Below, piece by piece: positions 53,098-64,000 of a DNA stretch of 64,000 nucleotides. Position 1 is the stretch's first letter, and the number at the start of each line of letters is the position of its first letter. Source of the stretch: Cacajao melanocephalus (lineage: Eukaryota > Chordata > Mammalia > Primates > Pitheciidae); NCBI GenBank assembly GCA_963573385.1, contig CAUYLG010018046.1:1-64000 (forward strand). Reading direction: 5' to 3'. Below the pieces are notes generated by a model. The model saw nothing but the letters and a program-made list of their open reading frames with translations. It ran no database searches and was not told the DNA's origin. A program made the translations under genes and the position numbers.

Positions 53098-53677
53098 CAC
53101 AATTTTAAAAATACCAAGATCTCTGAGAAGGGAACAAAAAACAGGCAGATTTTGGACAGAAATTGTGTATTGGAGGAAAGGTCTGGCACAGTGAGTCTCT
53201 GTTTCTGTGGCTTTGTTCTGAGAGTGAGCGGCAGTCTCTGAGAGAGTGCAATGCAGGGTGATTAAAATTCTCATCTAAAGAGCACCATCTTTCTAGCTTG
53301 AGCAACTAGGGTAACCACATCTGTCAAAAAGTGACGTAGAGTCATAAAGGGGATGAAACAGAAAAGAAGAGACCTAGATTTTTAAGTGAACTCGGCCCAA
53401 GTCTCTGGCTGAATACTGAACCAAGCCTGTAGAAGGCAGATTCAATGGAGCTTGCATATGAAGTTTACAGAACTAACTGGAGATTTGAACTGGCAGCACT
53501 ACAGGTGGCAAAGAGCTTACAGTTTGAATCTAAGAATGTTAACTGCATGCTAAGCAAAATTATTACAGTTCTTTAGAGACATACGACAGAATTCAGAGTG
53601 TCTACAATATAATGTTCTTTATGTCCAGGACCAAATCTTAAGTTAATCAATATATGAAGAACTAGAAAAATTTATCA

Positions 53678-53930
<253 letters not shown>

Positions 53931-55930
53931 CCCTTACTCAAGGGAAAATACAACTAACAGAGGTCAACCCTGAGATGACTCAGATGTTATAAATATCAAG
54001 AAAGACATTAAAATAGCTATTAGACCACTGCTCCATGACATGAGGGAAAATATATGCATAATGAATGAAAAGATAGAGAGTATCACTAGAAAAATAAAAA
54101 CTATAAAAAGGAAAAATGGAAATTTCAGAAACGAAAAATACAGTATCCAAAATAAGAAATCCACTAGATGGACTCAATAGGGAATGGAGATGACAGAGGA
54201 AAAGTCAGTAAACTTGAAGCTGATCATTAGAAATCTGGAAAGACAAAGAAAAAAATGGTTAGAAAAAAATGAATAAAACTTCAGAAGCCGGTTAAATGAC
54301 ACCCAAAGGTCTAACATAGTAATCCAAGTCCCAGAAGAAGAGGAACGATGGAATAAGGAAGACCAAAAAATTGAAAACTGGCCAAAAACTTTGCAAAGTT
54401 GGAAAAAGCCATCAATTTACAGATTCAAGAAGCTCAGTGTGCTCCAATAAGAAACGATGAAGAGTCTAGGCACCTCACAGTCAAACTGCCAGAAAGCAAA
54501 GGTAAAGAGAAAAATCTTCAAAGGAAACGGAGTAAAAGAATGCATTACACAAAGGGCAGATCCAAATGACTGTACACTTGCTGTCAGAAACAACGGAAAG
54601 ACTCCAAAGTCCACCAGCAAAGACTGACTGGAGGGCTAGAAATTTCCACCCCACCTGGTGATAAAGAGCCTTCCTCCTCACCCCCTAAATTGTGTCACTG
54701 GAGACAACAAAGGCAACCTGGACCAGCATTCCCACCCAGCGCCAGCAAGGGGTCACTCCCTTTTCCCTTGAGTGATGTCAGAAGATGCCTAGACTCCAGC
54801 CAGGATGTTCACCACAGTGCAGGGGTAACAACGTGACCTCCGTTCTGTGGTGAGGACAGTAAGGACCACCGAGGAGCAATAGGACACCTCCATTCATGCT
54901 GGCCAGGGGACCATCAGCAGAGGCCAAGGGAGGAGTTGGAATTCTCTGATGTTGACAGTTCAATATCATCTTGAAAGGTCTGAAAGAAAAATCTGTCAGT
55001 GTAGAATTCCAGATCCAGTGAAAATATCTGTTAAAAAAGAAGGAAAAACAAATTCATTACTAAATAAAAGAAAATAAAGATAATTTCTCCACAGAAGACT
55101 TGTACATAGAAGAACTGCTAAAACATGTTTCTCAGGTTGAAGGGAAATTATATCAGAGGAAAATTCAAATCTTCAGGAATGAAGGTTTGTAAATATGTGA
55201 ATAAATGTAAAAAACAACTCTGCTTCAATTTATTTAAAATACACAACTCTTTAGAGAAAAATGAATGTAACATTTTCTTGTAAGACTAATTAAATATTTT
55301 TGGATACAATACATAGGATAACCTTAGCATAAAGGAGTGGTGTGGTAGATGGACCCCCGCAGTTGCAAGACTACTATATTTTATGTAAACTGATGCTACA
55401 TTAATTCTAAGTAGATTATGAGCAGCTAAGGATGTATCTTTAACTCCTAAGTCAACCACTGAAAAATAATGCAGAGAGCTAAAAATGGAAAACGAAGTAA
55501 AAGGGCATCTTTAAAAAATAATAATCTACAGGAAGGTGTAAAAGGGTGAACTATGGAATAAGGAAGAGGAATTACAAAATAGAAAAATAATAAAATGCTA
55601 GTATTGAATATAAACATATCAATTATTATATTAAATATTAATGGTCTAACCACACCAATTAAAAGGCAGAAGTGATCAGATGGATAAAAAAGTAAAATAC
55701 AACTATGCCTAGTTGAGAAGAGAATCTCCATTTATAGACACATGGAGGTTAAAAGAAAATGAATGAAGAAATATGTAGCATATACACAGTAAGCATAAGA
55801 AAAATGGGGTAGTCGAATTAGTATCAGAAAAAAATAAGATCTGAGAAAAAGGGTACACCAAGATAAAAAGTGAGATGTCATGTAAATGAATAGGTAATAC
55901 ACTTCCCATCCTGGGAAGGTGGAGTAGTAT
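53931..55930 (+). mobile_element. Old L1/HAL1-like tract, sense
   Basis: Strongly A-rich sense strand with L1 blocks: 'ttacagattcaagaagctca', 'caatttatt' AT tracts, then 'ttaatggtctaaccacacca', 'attaaaaggcagaagtgatc'. Interrupted by the repeat unit at 54612-54945. No frame survives. Confidence 0.65.
54612..54945 (+). repeat. ~335-bp direct repeat, copy 1
   Basis: From ccagcaaagact to aggccaagggaggag. Collinear with 56281-56612 ('gaaatttccacc', 'ctccagccagga', 'agcagaggccaagggaggag'). Confidence 0.88.
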
Positions 55931-57199
55931 TCTTGTTCTTATTTCTCCTGCTAAATACAACTACAACCCCTAAATGTTCCATACCTCCTCAAGCATGTGA
56001 AGACTCTGCAAGGTGGAAAGAAGGAAAGTCAGATAGAAACCTCAGGACCCAAGGAAGGCCACAGTGAGGAGCTCCCTGACTTAAAATTCCCAGACATGAG
56101 CTAAAGAAACCAGTAACTCAAAAATTCCAATGGTCACAGAGCCACCCTCCCACCAAAAGCCTGTTCTTCCTAACCGAAGGACCAGGAAAGGTGACAGCCT
56201 AGCAAGAGGGAAAATTTTAGATGTTAGCCACTTTATTTCATCAAAACACAACAGAAAAAAACATGATTCCACCCACAACACCACTAGCAAAGACTTAGTA
56301 GAGAGCCAGAAATTTCCACCCTACTTGGTGATAAAGAGCCTCCCTCCTCACCCCCCCAGGTTATGTCAGTGGAAACAACAAAGGCAACCTGGTTCACTGC
56401 TCCCACCCAGCACCAGCAAGGGGTCACTCCTCTTTCCCCTTGATTGAAGTCAGAGGATGCCTAGACTCCAGCCAGGACATTCACCGCAATGCAGGGGTGA
56501 CGAGGCAGCTCCCCTTATATGGTAAGACAGTGGGGACCACAGGAGGAGCAACAAGACACCTTCACCCATGCTGGCCAGGCACCATTAGCAGAGGCCAAGG
56601 GAGGAGCCAAAACTCTCACCTACACCAAGAAGTAATGAGAAGACCCTTCCCAGTGCAAGGGTCAATAAAGGCAAGTGGGGACCAAGGACTTCTACCATTA
56701 CCCAACAGTGCAAAGATAGCATCTCCCCACTTCTCCCAAAGCTAAGTATTAGAGAATGCCAGGTAAACCAGGTTTAAATAAGATCAAAGTCACATAAACC
56801 AATACCCACACATCCAGGTTGCAATCCAAATCATTCATTTGGATTGACGAATCCAAGTGATTAATCTTAGCTGGCTTCATTTTATTTCCTGAAAGTCAGA
56901 TAGGGACTGCGTAGGACCACAAAAGGCAGGGGAGATCTGTGGTTTTCCCTTTGGCTCTCTCGATGCCCTCTGTGGCTAGGGTCTTTGTCTATTCTGGGTC
57001 TTTCTTGCCATTTCTGTCTTTTCTGCACTTCCTGCTTGCTGATTACCTTCCCAAAACCATCAGTCTCTCCAAGAAAGACTCACTCCATCTCACAGCCTTT
57101 TCCAGGGCCTTGCCAGGTGATCTGCCCACTAATTTGCCCATCAAACCCATGCCAAAGGCTAATGGAGGAGGGGTTGAGTGAGTGATCTCTCTTAGGTAA
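55931..57199. other. Unassigned, includes direct repeat copy 2
   Basis: Partly repeat-derived (56281-56612). The rest has no recognised feature except a small hairpin with 9-bp arms at 56823-56845. Frames near 56130-56745 and 56939-57185 show no domain. Confidence 0.45.
56281..56612 (+). repeat. ~335-bp direct repeat, copy 2
   Basis: Second copy of 54612-54945, about 1.67 kb downstream in the same orientation. It may be old L1 5'-UTR sequence. Confidence 0.88.
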
Positions 57200-57749
57200 T
57201 GTGGTAACCTAACTTGGGCTAGCCTGACTGACTCTATTTTAGCTGAAAACTCCAGCCTTGCTTCCCCCTCCCTGCTGCGGCCCCTCAGGTTCCTAACTGG
57301 GTCATGCTGTACTCAGAGCCGGGAAGTGTTGAGGGTTGAAGCACACTGTTCACAGCACCTGTAACCATTGTAACTGCATCCTGCTTGGCAAGTCTACCTG
57401 CTATTGTGAATACCATCCTTGGTGATTGATTGTATGGAACGTTCCCCCTGCTCCCCCCCCCCTCCCCCCGTGATTGTATGGAAATACCCTTAGCAACCAA
57501 CAATCCTGGGAACCTCCTGCCCCCTGGTTACCAGCTTCCTTATCTAACTTGCTTGATCTACTTCTGTAAAATTATGCTTCAGCTATGCTCCCCCTCCCCT
57601 ACCTAAATCAAGGTATAAAGGGAAATCAAGCTCCTTCCTTGGGGCCAAGAGAATTTTGAGCATTAGCTGTCTCTCAGTCACTGGCTAATAAAGGACTCCA
57701 GATTCAATCTCAGAGTGTGGCGCTTTCTCTAACTTGCTCGGTTATAACA
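57200..57749 (+). mobile_element. ERV1-type LTR, sense
   Basis: Starts tgtggtaacc and ends ggttataaca. A TATA-like gtataaag (57612-57619), AATAAA at about 57687 and 'tgtctctcagtcactggc' order as U3-R-U5. aatgt is present at both edges. The C-run at 57452-57470 is inside it. Family not named. Confidence 0.75.
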
Positions 57750-59470
57750 ATGTCCTTTCTTCTGCTTGGTCAATTCAGCTATTGAAACTTGTGTATGCTT
57801 CGTGAAGTTCTTGTGTTGTGTTTTCCAGCTCCATCACGTCATTTATATTCTTCTCTAAGCTGTTTATTCTCATTAGCATTTTATTAAAATTTTTTTCAAG
57901 GTTCTTAGTTTCTTTGCATTAGGTTAGCACATGTTATTTTACTCAGAGAAGTTTGTTATTATGCACCTTCTGAAGCCTGTTTCTGTCAATTCATCAGACT
58001 CATTCTATCCAGCTTTTTTCCCTTGCTGGTGAGGAGGATCCCTTGGAAGAGGAGTGGCATTCCAGTTTTGAGTATATTTATCCTTTTTGCACTGGTTTAT
58101 TCCCATCTTTGTGGATTTGTCTACCTGTGGTCTTTGTAGTTGGTGACTTTCAGATGGGGTCTCCAAGTGGACATCCTTTTTGTTGATGATGAAGTTATTT
58201 CTTTCTGTATTTTAGTTTTCCTTCTAACAGTCAGGCCCCTCTGCTGTAGGACTGCTGAGGTCCACTCCAGACCCTGCTTGCCTGGGGATCACCTGCAGCA
58301 GCTGCAGAACAGTAAGGGTTGCTTCCAGTTTCTTCTTCTGTTATCTTCATCTCAGACGGGTACCCATCAGACGTCAGCCAGAGCTCTCCTTTATGAGGTG
58401 CCTCTTTGGATATACAGGGGTCGGGGTGCAGCTTGAGGAGACAGTCTGTCCCTTATCTGAGCTCAAGTGCTGTGCTGGGAGCTCTGTTGTTCCTTTCAGT
58501 GCTGCTGGGTGGGTATGTTTAAGTCTGCTATAGCGGAACTTATAACCACCTCTTTTCCCAGGTGGTCTGTCCTGGGAAGCTAGGGCTTTATTTATAAATT
58601 TGTGATGAACTGCTGCCTTTTCTCAGAGGTGCCCTGCCCAGCAATGAGGTATTCTAGTCACAGTCTGCCAGCAGAGGCATTGCTGAGCTGCCAAGGGCTC
58701 TGCCCAGCTGCTGTGTAACCTTCCTTGCAGTTCTGTTTACACAAGTACAGTTAGAAGTGCCTCGGTAATGGTGGTCTGCCTCGGTAATGGCAGACTTCCT
58801 TGGTAGTGGCGGACTGCCTTGGTAGTGGTGGACTGCATCTGTAGTGGCAGACTGCCTTGGTAATGACGGGTGCCATTCCCCCCACAGAGCTGGACTGTCC
58901 CAGGTCCAGCTGTGCTTGCTGTGAAACTCTCAATCCAGAGCATTTCAGATTCTTGGTCTTTGTGGGGGTGGTACCTGCTGAGCCAGATCACCTGGCTCCC
59001 TGTTTTTAAGCCTCCTTTTTTTCAATTGAATGGATGGCTGTCTCCCAGGTGTTCCAGCCACCGGTTGAAACAGCTGCCCAGATTTGTGTGAGTTTTTGTG
59101 CAGAAACCCACGGTGCTGGCTGAAAACAGTGGTGCTAGATACTCGCGGTGCTTTTTGGGTCGGTAATCTCCTCGTCTGTGGGAGGCAAAAACTGCAGGAA
59201 AAGCACAGTATCTGAACCGGAGTGCTGTAGTGGATGGAAAAACTCCTGATAGCCTCCGTTAGGTAGGGAGAGCGGTCTTCTGGGGATTGCACTTCCCAAG
59301 TGAGGCAGCACCCTACCCTGCCTCAGCTTACCCTTCTTAGGCTACACCCACTGTGCAAACAGTCGCATTGAGATGCACCTGGTACCTCGTTTGGCAATGC
59401 AGTGATCACTCACCCTCTGTGTTCTCACTGGGAACTGCACTCCAGAGCTGCCCTATTCGTCCATCTTGGA
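57750..59470 (-). mobile_element. L1 5' end (5' UTR and broken ORF1 start), antisense
   Basis: Same region as 1-1435 but a different L1 subfamily. ORF1 start region near 57780-58110, then a primate-type 5' UTR ('caggcccctctgctgtaggac', 'ccactccagaccctgcttgcc') to about 59470. It carries a 19-bp tandem repeat at 58761-58874. Confidence 0.88.
58761..58874 (-). repeat. Six 19-bp tandem repeats in L1 5' UTR
   Basis: Units starting ctcggtaatgg/cttggtagtgg recur at 58761, 58780, 58799, 58818, 58837 and 58856, each 19 bases with a few substitutions. Confidence 0.93.
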
Positions 59471-59950
59471 TCTTCCCTCAAAGCTCCCTCTTTGAGTTGT
59501 CCTGTCTTTCTGAACCAAACCAATGTATTTCTTTTCTGTTTTTGAAATGGAGTCTCTCTCTGTTGGCCAGGGTGGAGTGCAGTGGTGCAATCTCAGCTGA
59601 CTTCAACCTCCATCTCCCAGGTTCAAGTGATTCTTCTGCCTAGCCTTCAAAGTAGCTGGGATTATAGACATAAAATACCATGCCAGGCTAATTTTTGTAT
59701 TTTTAGTAGAGACAAGTTTTCACCATGTTGGTCAGGCTGGTCTTAATCTCCAGACCTGAAGTGATCTGCTTAAATGCATTTGCTATCTCATACCCACCTC
59801 AAATATATGAAACTAAGCTGTATGTGACCACCTTGGGCACATGTTCTCAGGACCTCCTGAGGGTTGTGTCAAAGGCCATACTCACTCATATTTGGCTAAG
59901 AATGAACCTCTTAGAATATTTTACAGAGTTTGAATTTTTTTCATCAATAG
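59471..59950 (+). mobile_element. ERV1-type LTR 3' part, sense, split by Alu
   Basis: 'tttgagttgtcctgtctttctg' (before the Alu) and 'ccttgggcacatgttctcagg', 'gagtttgaatttttttcatca' (after it) match the LTR at 7620-7843 in order. Confidence 0.75.
59536..59768 (-). mobile_element. Alu, antisense, inserted in LTR
   Basis: 'tttgaaatggagtctctctc' to 'cctgaagtgatctgctt'; lacks the usual last segment. Confidence 0.93.
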
Positions 59951-62900
59951 TCTTTTAGTCTTGTTGAATCTTTTTCAGTCAGTTTTGGAGTTATTTTGTC
60001 CACAGTTAGTAGTTATTTGAGAAATGATTAAAATATTGGTCTGATATGGGGCTTTCTCATATTATCACAGCATTTGTAAAGTTAACTTGACTAATCTATT
60101 TGAATTCTCCTGTCTATGTTTTTTTCTTCTTGGTGTACTTTTTGTGTACTTCAGATAATTTTGGATTGACTAACAGACCCTATATCTAAAAATGTTTTGG
60201 GGTTCTGAACAATTTTATTTCCTTCAGAGAGAGATTCCCCTATGCTTTGGTAATTAATAGAAGAAGGAAGATCACCTTCACCCAATCAGGAATTAGGTTG
60301 ATGTGGGCTGGATTTTGCTATCATAAACTTCTGTCTACCTTCTCCTAGGCTATTGCTCTTCAGGATTTCCAACTAAGAGCATGGGGTATTTACTAGGACC
60401 TCTTTTCCTTGGCTAATCCTAAACTCCAATTTTTCCCTCCTTCGCACGGGGTAAAATTACGGACAATCTTTTCCGAGGCTTTCTGCTTGATATCTAAGTT
60501 CCTTACCCAGTGTGGTTTAAGAATTCAGTCAGTTCCCTAAGGAAAAAAACAAGGTAATAGAGCACACTTTTCTGTTCCACACTTCTTTTTAGGATTTTGG
60601 CCCCTTAAACCTTGTGGAGTTTAGCAGATATAAACTTAATGTGTCATCTCTCTACCACCCCTAGAACTGCCTGAAGCTCCTATCTTTTCTGCCATCAGCC
60701 AGTTTTATTTGCAGGCTCTTGCCTTGCACAAATAATTGATAAAAGTCCCTAGAAGTAAAATAGCATTCTGTGGTTAGCATTTTTGGGGAGAGTAGGCCTT
60801 ATACAGGATATGTGATTGTTGCCAGGAAGTTCTCTGTCATATAACCAATTCATCTATGCATTGATTAGAGATTATTGCAATTCCTTCTCTAAACTAAAAA
60901 TCAGCTTTGATATTTCTATCCAAGTTTAAAATCACACTGTTCTAGCCTTTAATCATTCCTTTTTGGCAATATTATAAAAATAATATGAACCTAATATCCT
61001 AACTGTCTGGTCTAATTTAACATTTCTAGCCAAATTATTTATCTCCTTTCTTCCAAAATGTCGCTTTTATAATTCTGTTTTGCTCAACAACAATAGTGGG
61101 CCACTATGCTATTTGGGATCAAATTTTAAAGAATTAGTTTAGTATTGCAATCTCATTTCTAAATGGACTTGGCATACCTCATCTTCATCTGCTGTGCCAA
61201 CCCCTATTCCCACACCACTTGATTTCTCTACCTTTTCTGTGTTTGCTTAGAACACTATGATCCCCTCAAATGGCTATATGATTTCAGTGTACCTAAGAAT
61301 CAACTAGTTCAGTCTTAAAGAGACCTACAAATTACAGCATTCTTTTACTCAAAGATTCAAACTATTTTGAGAATGAGAGTTTTTCTCACATTTGTGTCCC
61401 CAGTACTGAAGAGCAGAATATTTTTTTCCTATAGAAATCCTTAAATGTCGGTTGAATTTTAAGTTGTATTTCTAAGTCTTTTGCAAAAAGCTGAGTTTTT
61501 CTTGACAATTCGAACCATGATAATCACTCTTTATCTTTCATATAGTAATTAAAAATTACACAACTACCCTATTATTCAATTTTTATTCTATTATAGCTAT
61601 CATTATTATAATTATATGCCAAATTTGAATTTAGGCTTTTTGAAGGCGGAATGCATGTTCTGCTATTCTTTTTACTCCTCCTTAAATGCATTGCATGAGG
61701 TTTTTCATCATCTGAGGATCCTCAGTGAATGTATGGGTGACAGGATGAATGCATAGGTGGATTAATGAATGTTTAAATAATCCATAAATGTCAAATGAAA
61801 GCATTTTAATAATGTTTCCCAAATACATGGAATTGTTTTGTTTTTGTTTATTTTTGCTTGCATATCTCTACCTGCTAGCCCTTTATAAAAAATTAATTTA
61901 TTTAGCTCTCTTCCTCCAAAACTAAAATGCAGGAATTAGTTGATGCCATTTTTTTTTTAATTTTGTCTTCCTGTTTTTGCTTTTTAACTGTCATAAGAAA
62001 TAATGTTGCATATGGTGGTAGAATTAGGTAAAATTTAAACACTAACTTTTTTAATATAAATAAACTATATTTTTAAGCTCTACAAATAAACATGGACATT
62101 GTTAATACTTTTTTTTAACTTCCAACTTTTCTAAATTATATTCTCATTTTCATATATATTTATTACAGTACAGCAATAGTTACTACACCACAACCTAAGC
62201 CATACCATTTACATAAACATAACTAACACAAGTTAGATTTTGCATACATAATAATCATAGTTTTCACACATTGCTTAATATTTTCCATACTTATAGCTAC
62301 AGGAATAAAAACTTCCAAAATTTATGAAACGTCTACGTACTTAAAAGAATTTTTCAATGTCAACTAGTTTAAAATTGTATTTTCTTAGAGTTTAGTTTAT
62401 TACACAGTCCTCATTAAATATGCTTGTGTGGATCTCCAGATTAAGAGGAAAAGCTAGAAGTTTAATTATTCCAAAATATAATTTAAATTACATACTCCTA
62501 TTACAAAAAACTGAGCACCAGTAAAGAGAAAGTATCCCTTCCCTGTATCTCTGCCTCTAAATTGACTGCCCTCTCACTACTCTTATTATTGGGGGTACCC
62601 ATGAGTAAATGCTTTATAGATATACATAAATTATATTTGAATAAATACAAATATTTAGTTTATGAAAGTAATCCTTGCATATGGTAAAATAAGACTATAA
62701 AAGCATGAACAATCAAACATAGGCTTCTTTCCAAAACCAGACTTCAAGTCCCACTTCAATAAAAATTGAAAACATGCGTATGTATAACTCTGTGTGTGTG
62801 TGTGTGTGTGAGTGTGATGTGTATAATAGTTATGGGGAGACACAGTGATAGGTAGAGAGAGGGTATCCTAGATTAAACAAATGGGAGAAGAATATGTGAA

Positions 62901-63299
62901 TTTTCTTGGATCCTGCATTTTCCCCTCAATAGTGATCTTTCCAAGGCAGCACATATTTACAGAATGATGTTGTTTTTAACTATTACATGGCAGAGTGGCA
63001 TCATAATTTATCCAATCAGTTTCTGATTGATGAACACTTAGGTTCTTTCAAGTCTTATAACATAGACTGCGTCAACCAACATAGCTCTAAGTACATGTTT
63101 GTATATGTGAGTATGTCTGGAGCAGAATTATGAAGATAAAGGATGTGTGCATTTCTACTTTCATATATACACTGCCAAACTGCCCTGCAAAAAAGTTGTA
63201 ACAATGGTTTGGTTATCTTTCCACTCATCTTTCTTGATGTTGTCTATTACTAAACTGTTTTTCTGTGAGAAGTCATTTAGTGTAATAATGTGGAGTTTA
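59951..63299. other. AT-rich intergenic tract
   Basis: About 3.3 kb of AT-rich sequence with stop codons in every frame. I recognise no gene. It includes a (TG)n run at 62791-62812. Confidence 0.6.
62791..62812 (+). repeat. Short (TG)n microsatellite
   Basis: About ten TG units followed by degenerate agtgtgatgtgt. Confidence 0.9.
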
Positions 63300-63620
63300 A
63301 ACCCTGGTGGCTCACTGCTTAGGTGTAAAAATTAACTCATCCATTACTAGCTATGTGTCTTTGAGCAAGACACTTAACCCCTCTTTGCCTCATTTATCTC
63401 ATTTGTAAAACATTTGCTCAATCAATATGCATTTACTGAACACATAATGTGCGCAAAATTCTGTTTTAAGGACTGAGGATCCAACTGAACAAAACTGACA
63501 AATATTCTTATATCTTGAGTCTTAAAATCCAGAGAGGAATAATAAATAACTACTCCCTAGAGTTCCTGTGAGAATTAAATAAATGAAATCATATAAAACA
63601 CTTAGAACAACATCTGTTGG
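63300..63620 (+). repeat. MIR-like relic with inserted older repeat
   Basis: 'tgtctttgagcaagacacttaac' and 'gagaattaaataaatgaaat' fit the two ends of MIR. The middle ('gcatttactgaacacataatgtg') looks like another old repeat. Confidence 0.5.
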
Positions 63621-63624
63621 TTGT

Positions 63625-64000
63625 AAATGTGTGGCTTTATTGCTGGGTTTTCCATTCTGTTCCATTGGTCTATGTGTCTTTTTTTGTACCAGTATCATGC
63701 TGCCATAGTTATTGTGGCTTTGTGATATCATTTGAAATCAGGCAATGTGATGCCTTCATATTTATTTTTTATGCTTAGGATAGTTTTGGCAATTTGGGCT
63801 TTATTTTTCAGGTCCATATACACTTTAAGATTGTTTTTTTCTAATTCTGTGAAAGATGACATTGGTAATGGACTAGGGATTGTGTTGAATCTATAAACTG
63901 CTTTGGGCAGTATGGTCATTTTAACAATATTGATCCTTCCAATTCATGATCATGGGTTGTTTTTCCATTGTTTTTGTCATTTACAATTTTTTTCTTCCGT
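63625..64000 (-). mobile_element. L1 ORF2 relic, antisense, cut by window end
   Basis: 'ttccattggtctatgtgtct', 'taccagtatcatgctgccat' and 'ttgtgttgaatctataaact' are antisense L1 ORF2 landmarks. A 63-codon minus frame (63728-63919) is a surviving piece of ORF2. Confidence 0.88.

Noticed and set aside
62940..62960. 'aaggcagcacatatttac' resembling the start of U6 snRNA
   Set aside because: Only a short match; the conserved U6 core does not follow.
59951..64000. Search for MC2R, the usual neighbour of MC5R
   Set aside because: No melanocortin-type seven-helix frame is present after MC5R; MC2R must lie outside the window.

Overview
This window is nuclear DNA from a simian primate. The evidence is a dense carpet of primate Alu elements (about thirty, full length or partial, including at least one AluY-like copy), L1 5'-UTR/ORF1 segments of the primate type, MIR, L2 and MER relics, class I endogenous retrovirus (ERV) LTRs, and one intact intronless-ORF receptor gene that I recognise as MC5R (melanocortin receptor 5). 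In human, MC5R lies on 18p11.21 near MC2R; MC2R itself is not in this window. The reading frame has 326 codons where I recall 325 for human, with several substitutions, so the DNA is probably from a non-human simian. I cannot name the species.

Layout. 1-7.2 kb is a pile-up of antisense L1 fragments interrupted by Alus, two Tigger/MER2-like transposons and a solo LTR. 7.2-7.85 kb is a further LTR, and 8.6-8.9 kb is GC-rich with a strong CTCF-like motif. 10-15 kb holds Alus, a GC-rich patch, a locally duplicated Alu-monomer relic and a twin-primed (5'-inverted) L1. 15.4-20.6 kb is an ERV district: a broken antisense gammaretroviral-type gag with a tRNA-Glu-like primer binding site and its 5' LTR, a solo LTR with target-site duplication (TSD), and another LTR. 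24.7-25.5 kb contains a ~130-bp inverted duplication.

MC5R locus. From 33.2 to 36.6 kb: a ~660-bp C/A-only minisatellite directly abuts a CpG-rich patch with a perfect CTCF core and a TATA-like element. This is followed by a plausible splice donor, an acceptor 124 nt before the MC5R ATG, and the intact coding region. A 17-codon upstream ORF ends in an ATGA overlap with the MC5R start. MC5R is a seven-helix Gs-coupled receptor for alpha-MSH/ACTH peptides.

37-64 kb is gene-free: DNA transposon relics (MER3, MER1-like), MIR, Alus, a MaLR LTR, an old L1/HAL1-like tract with a ~335-bp direct duplication, an ERV LTR, a second antisense L1 5' end with a 19-bp tandem repeat, and an AT-rich tail. I find no bacterial-type system, CRISPR array, tRNA or rRNA gene.
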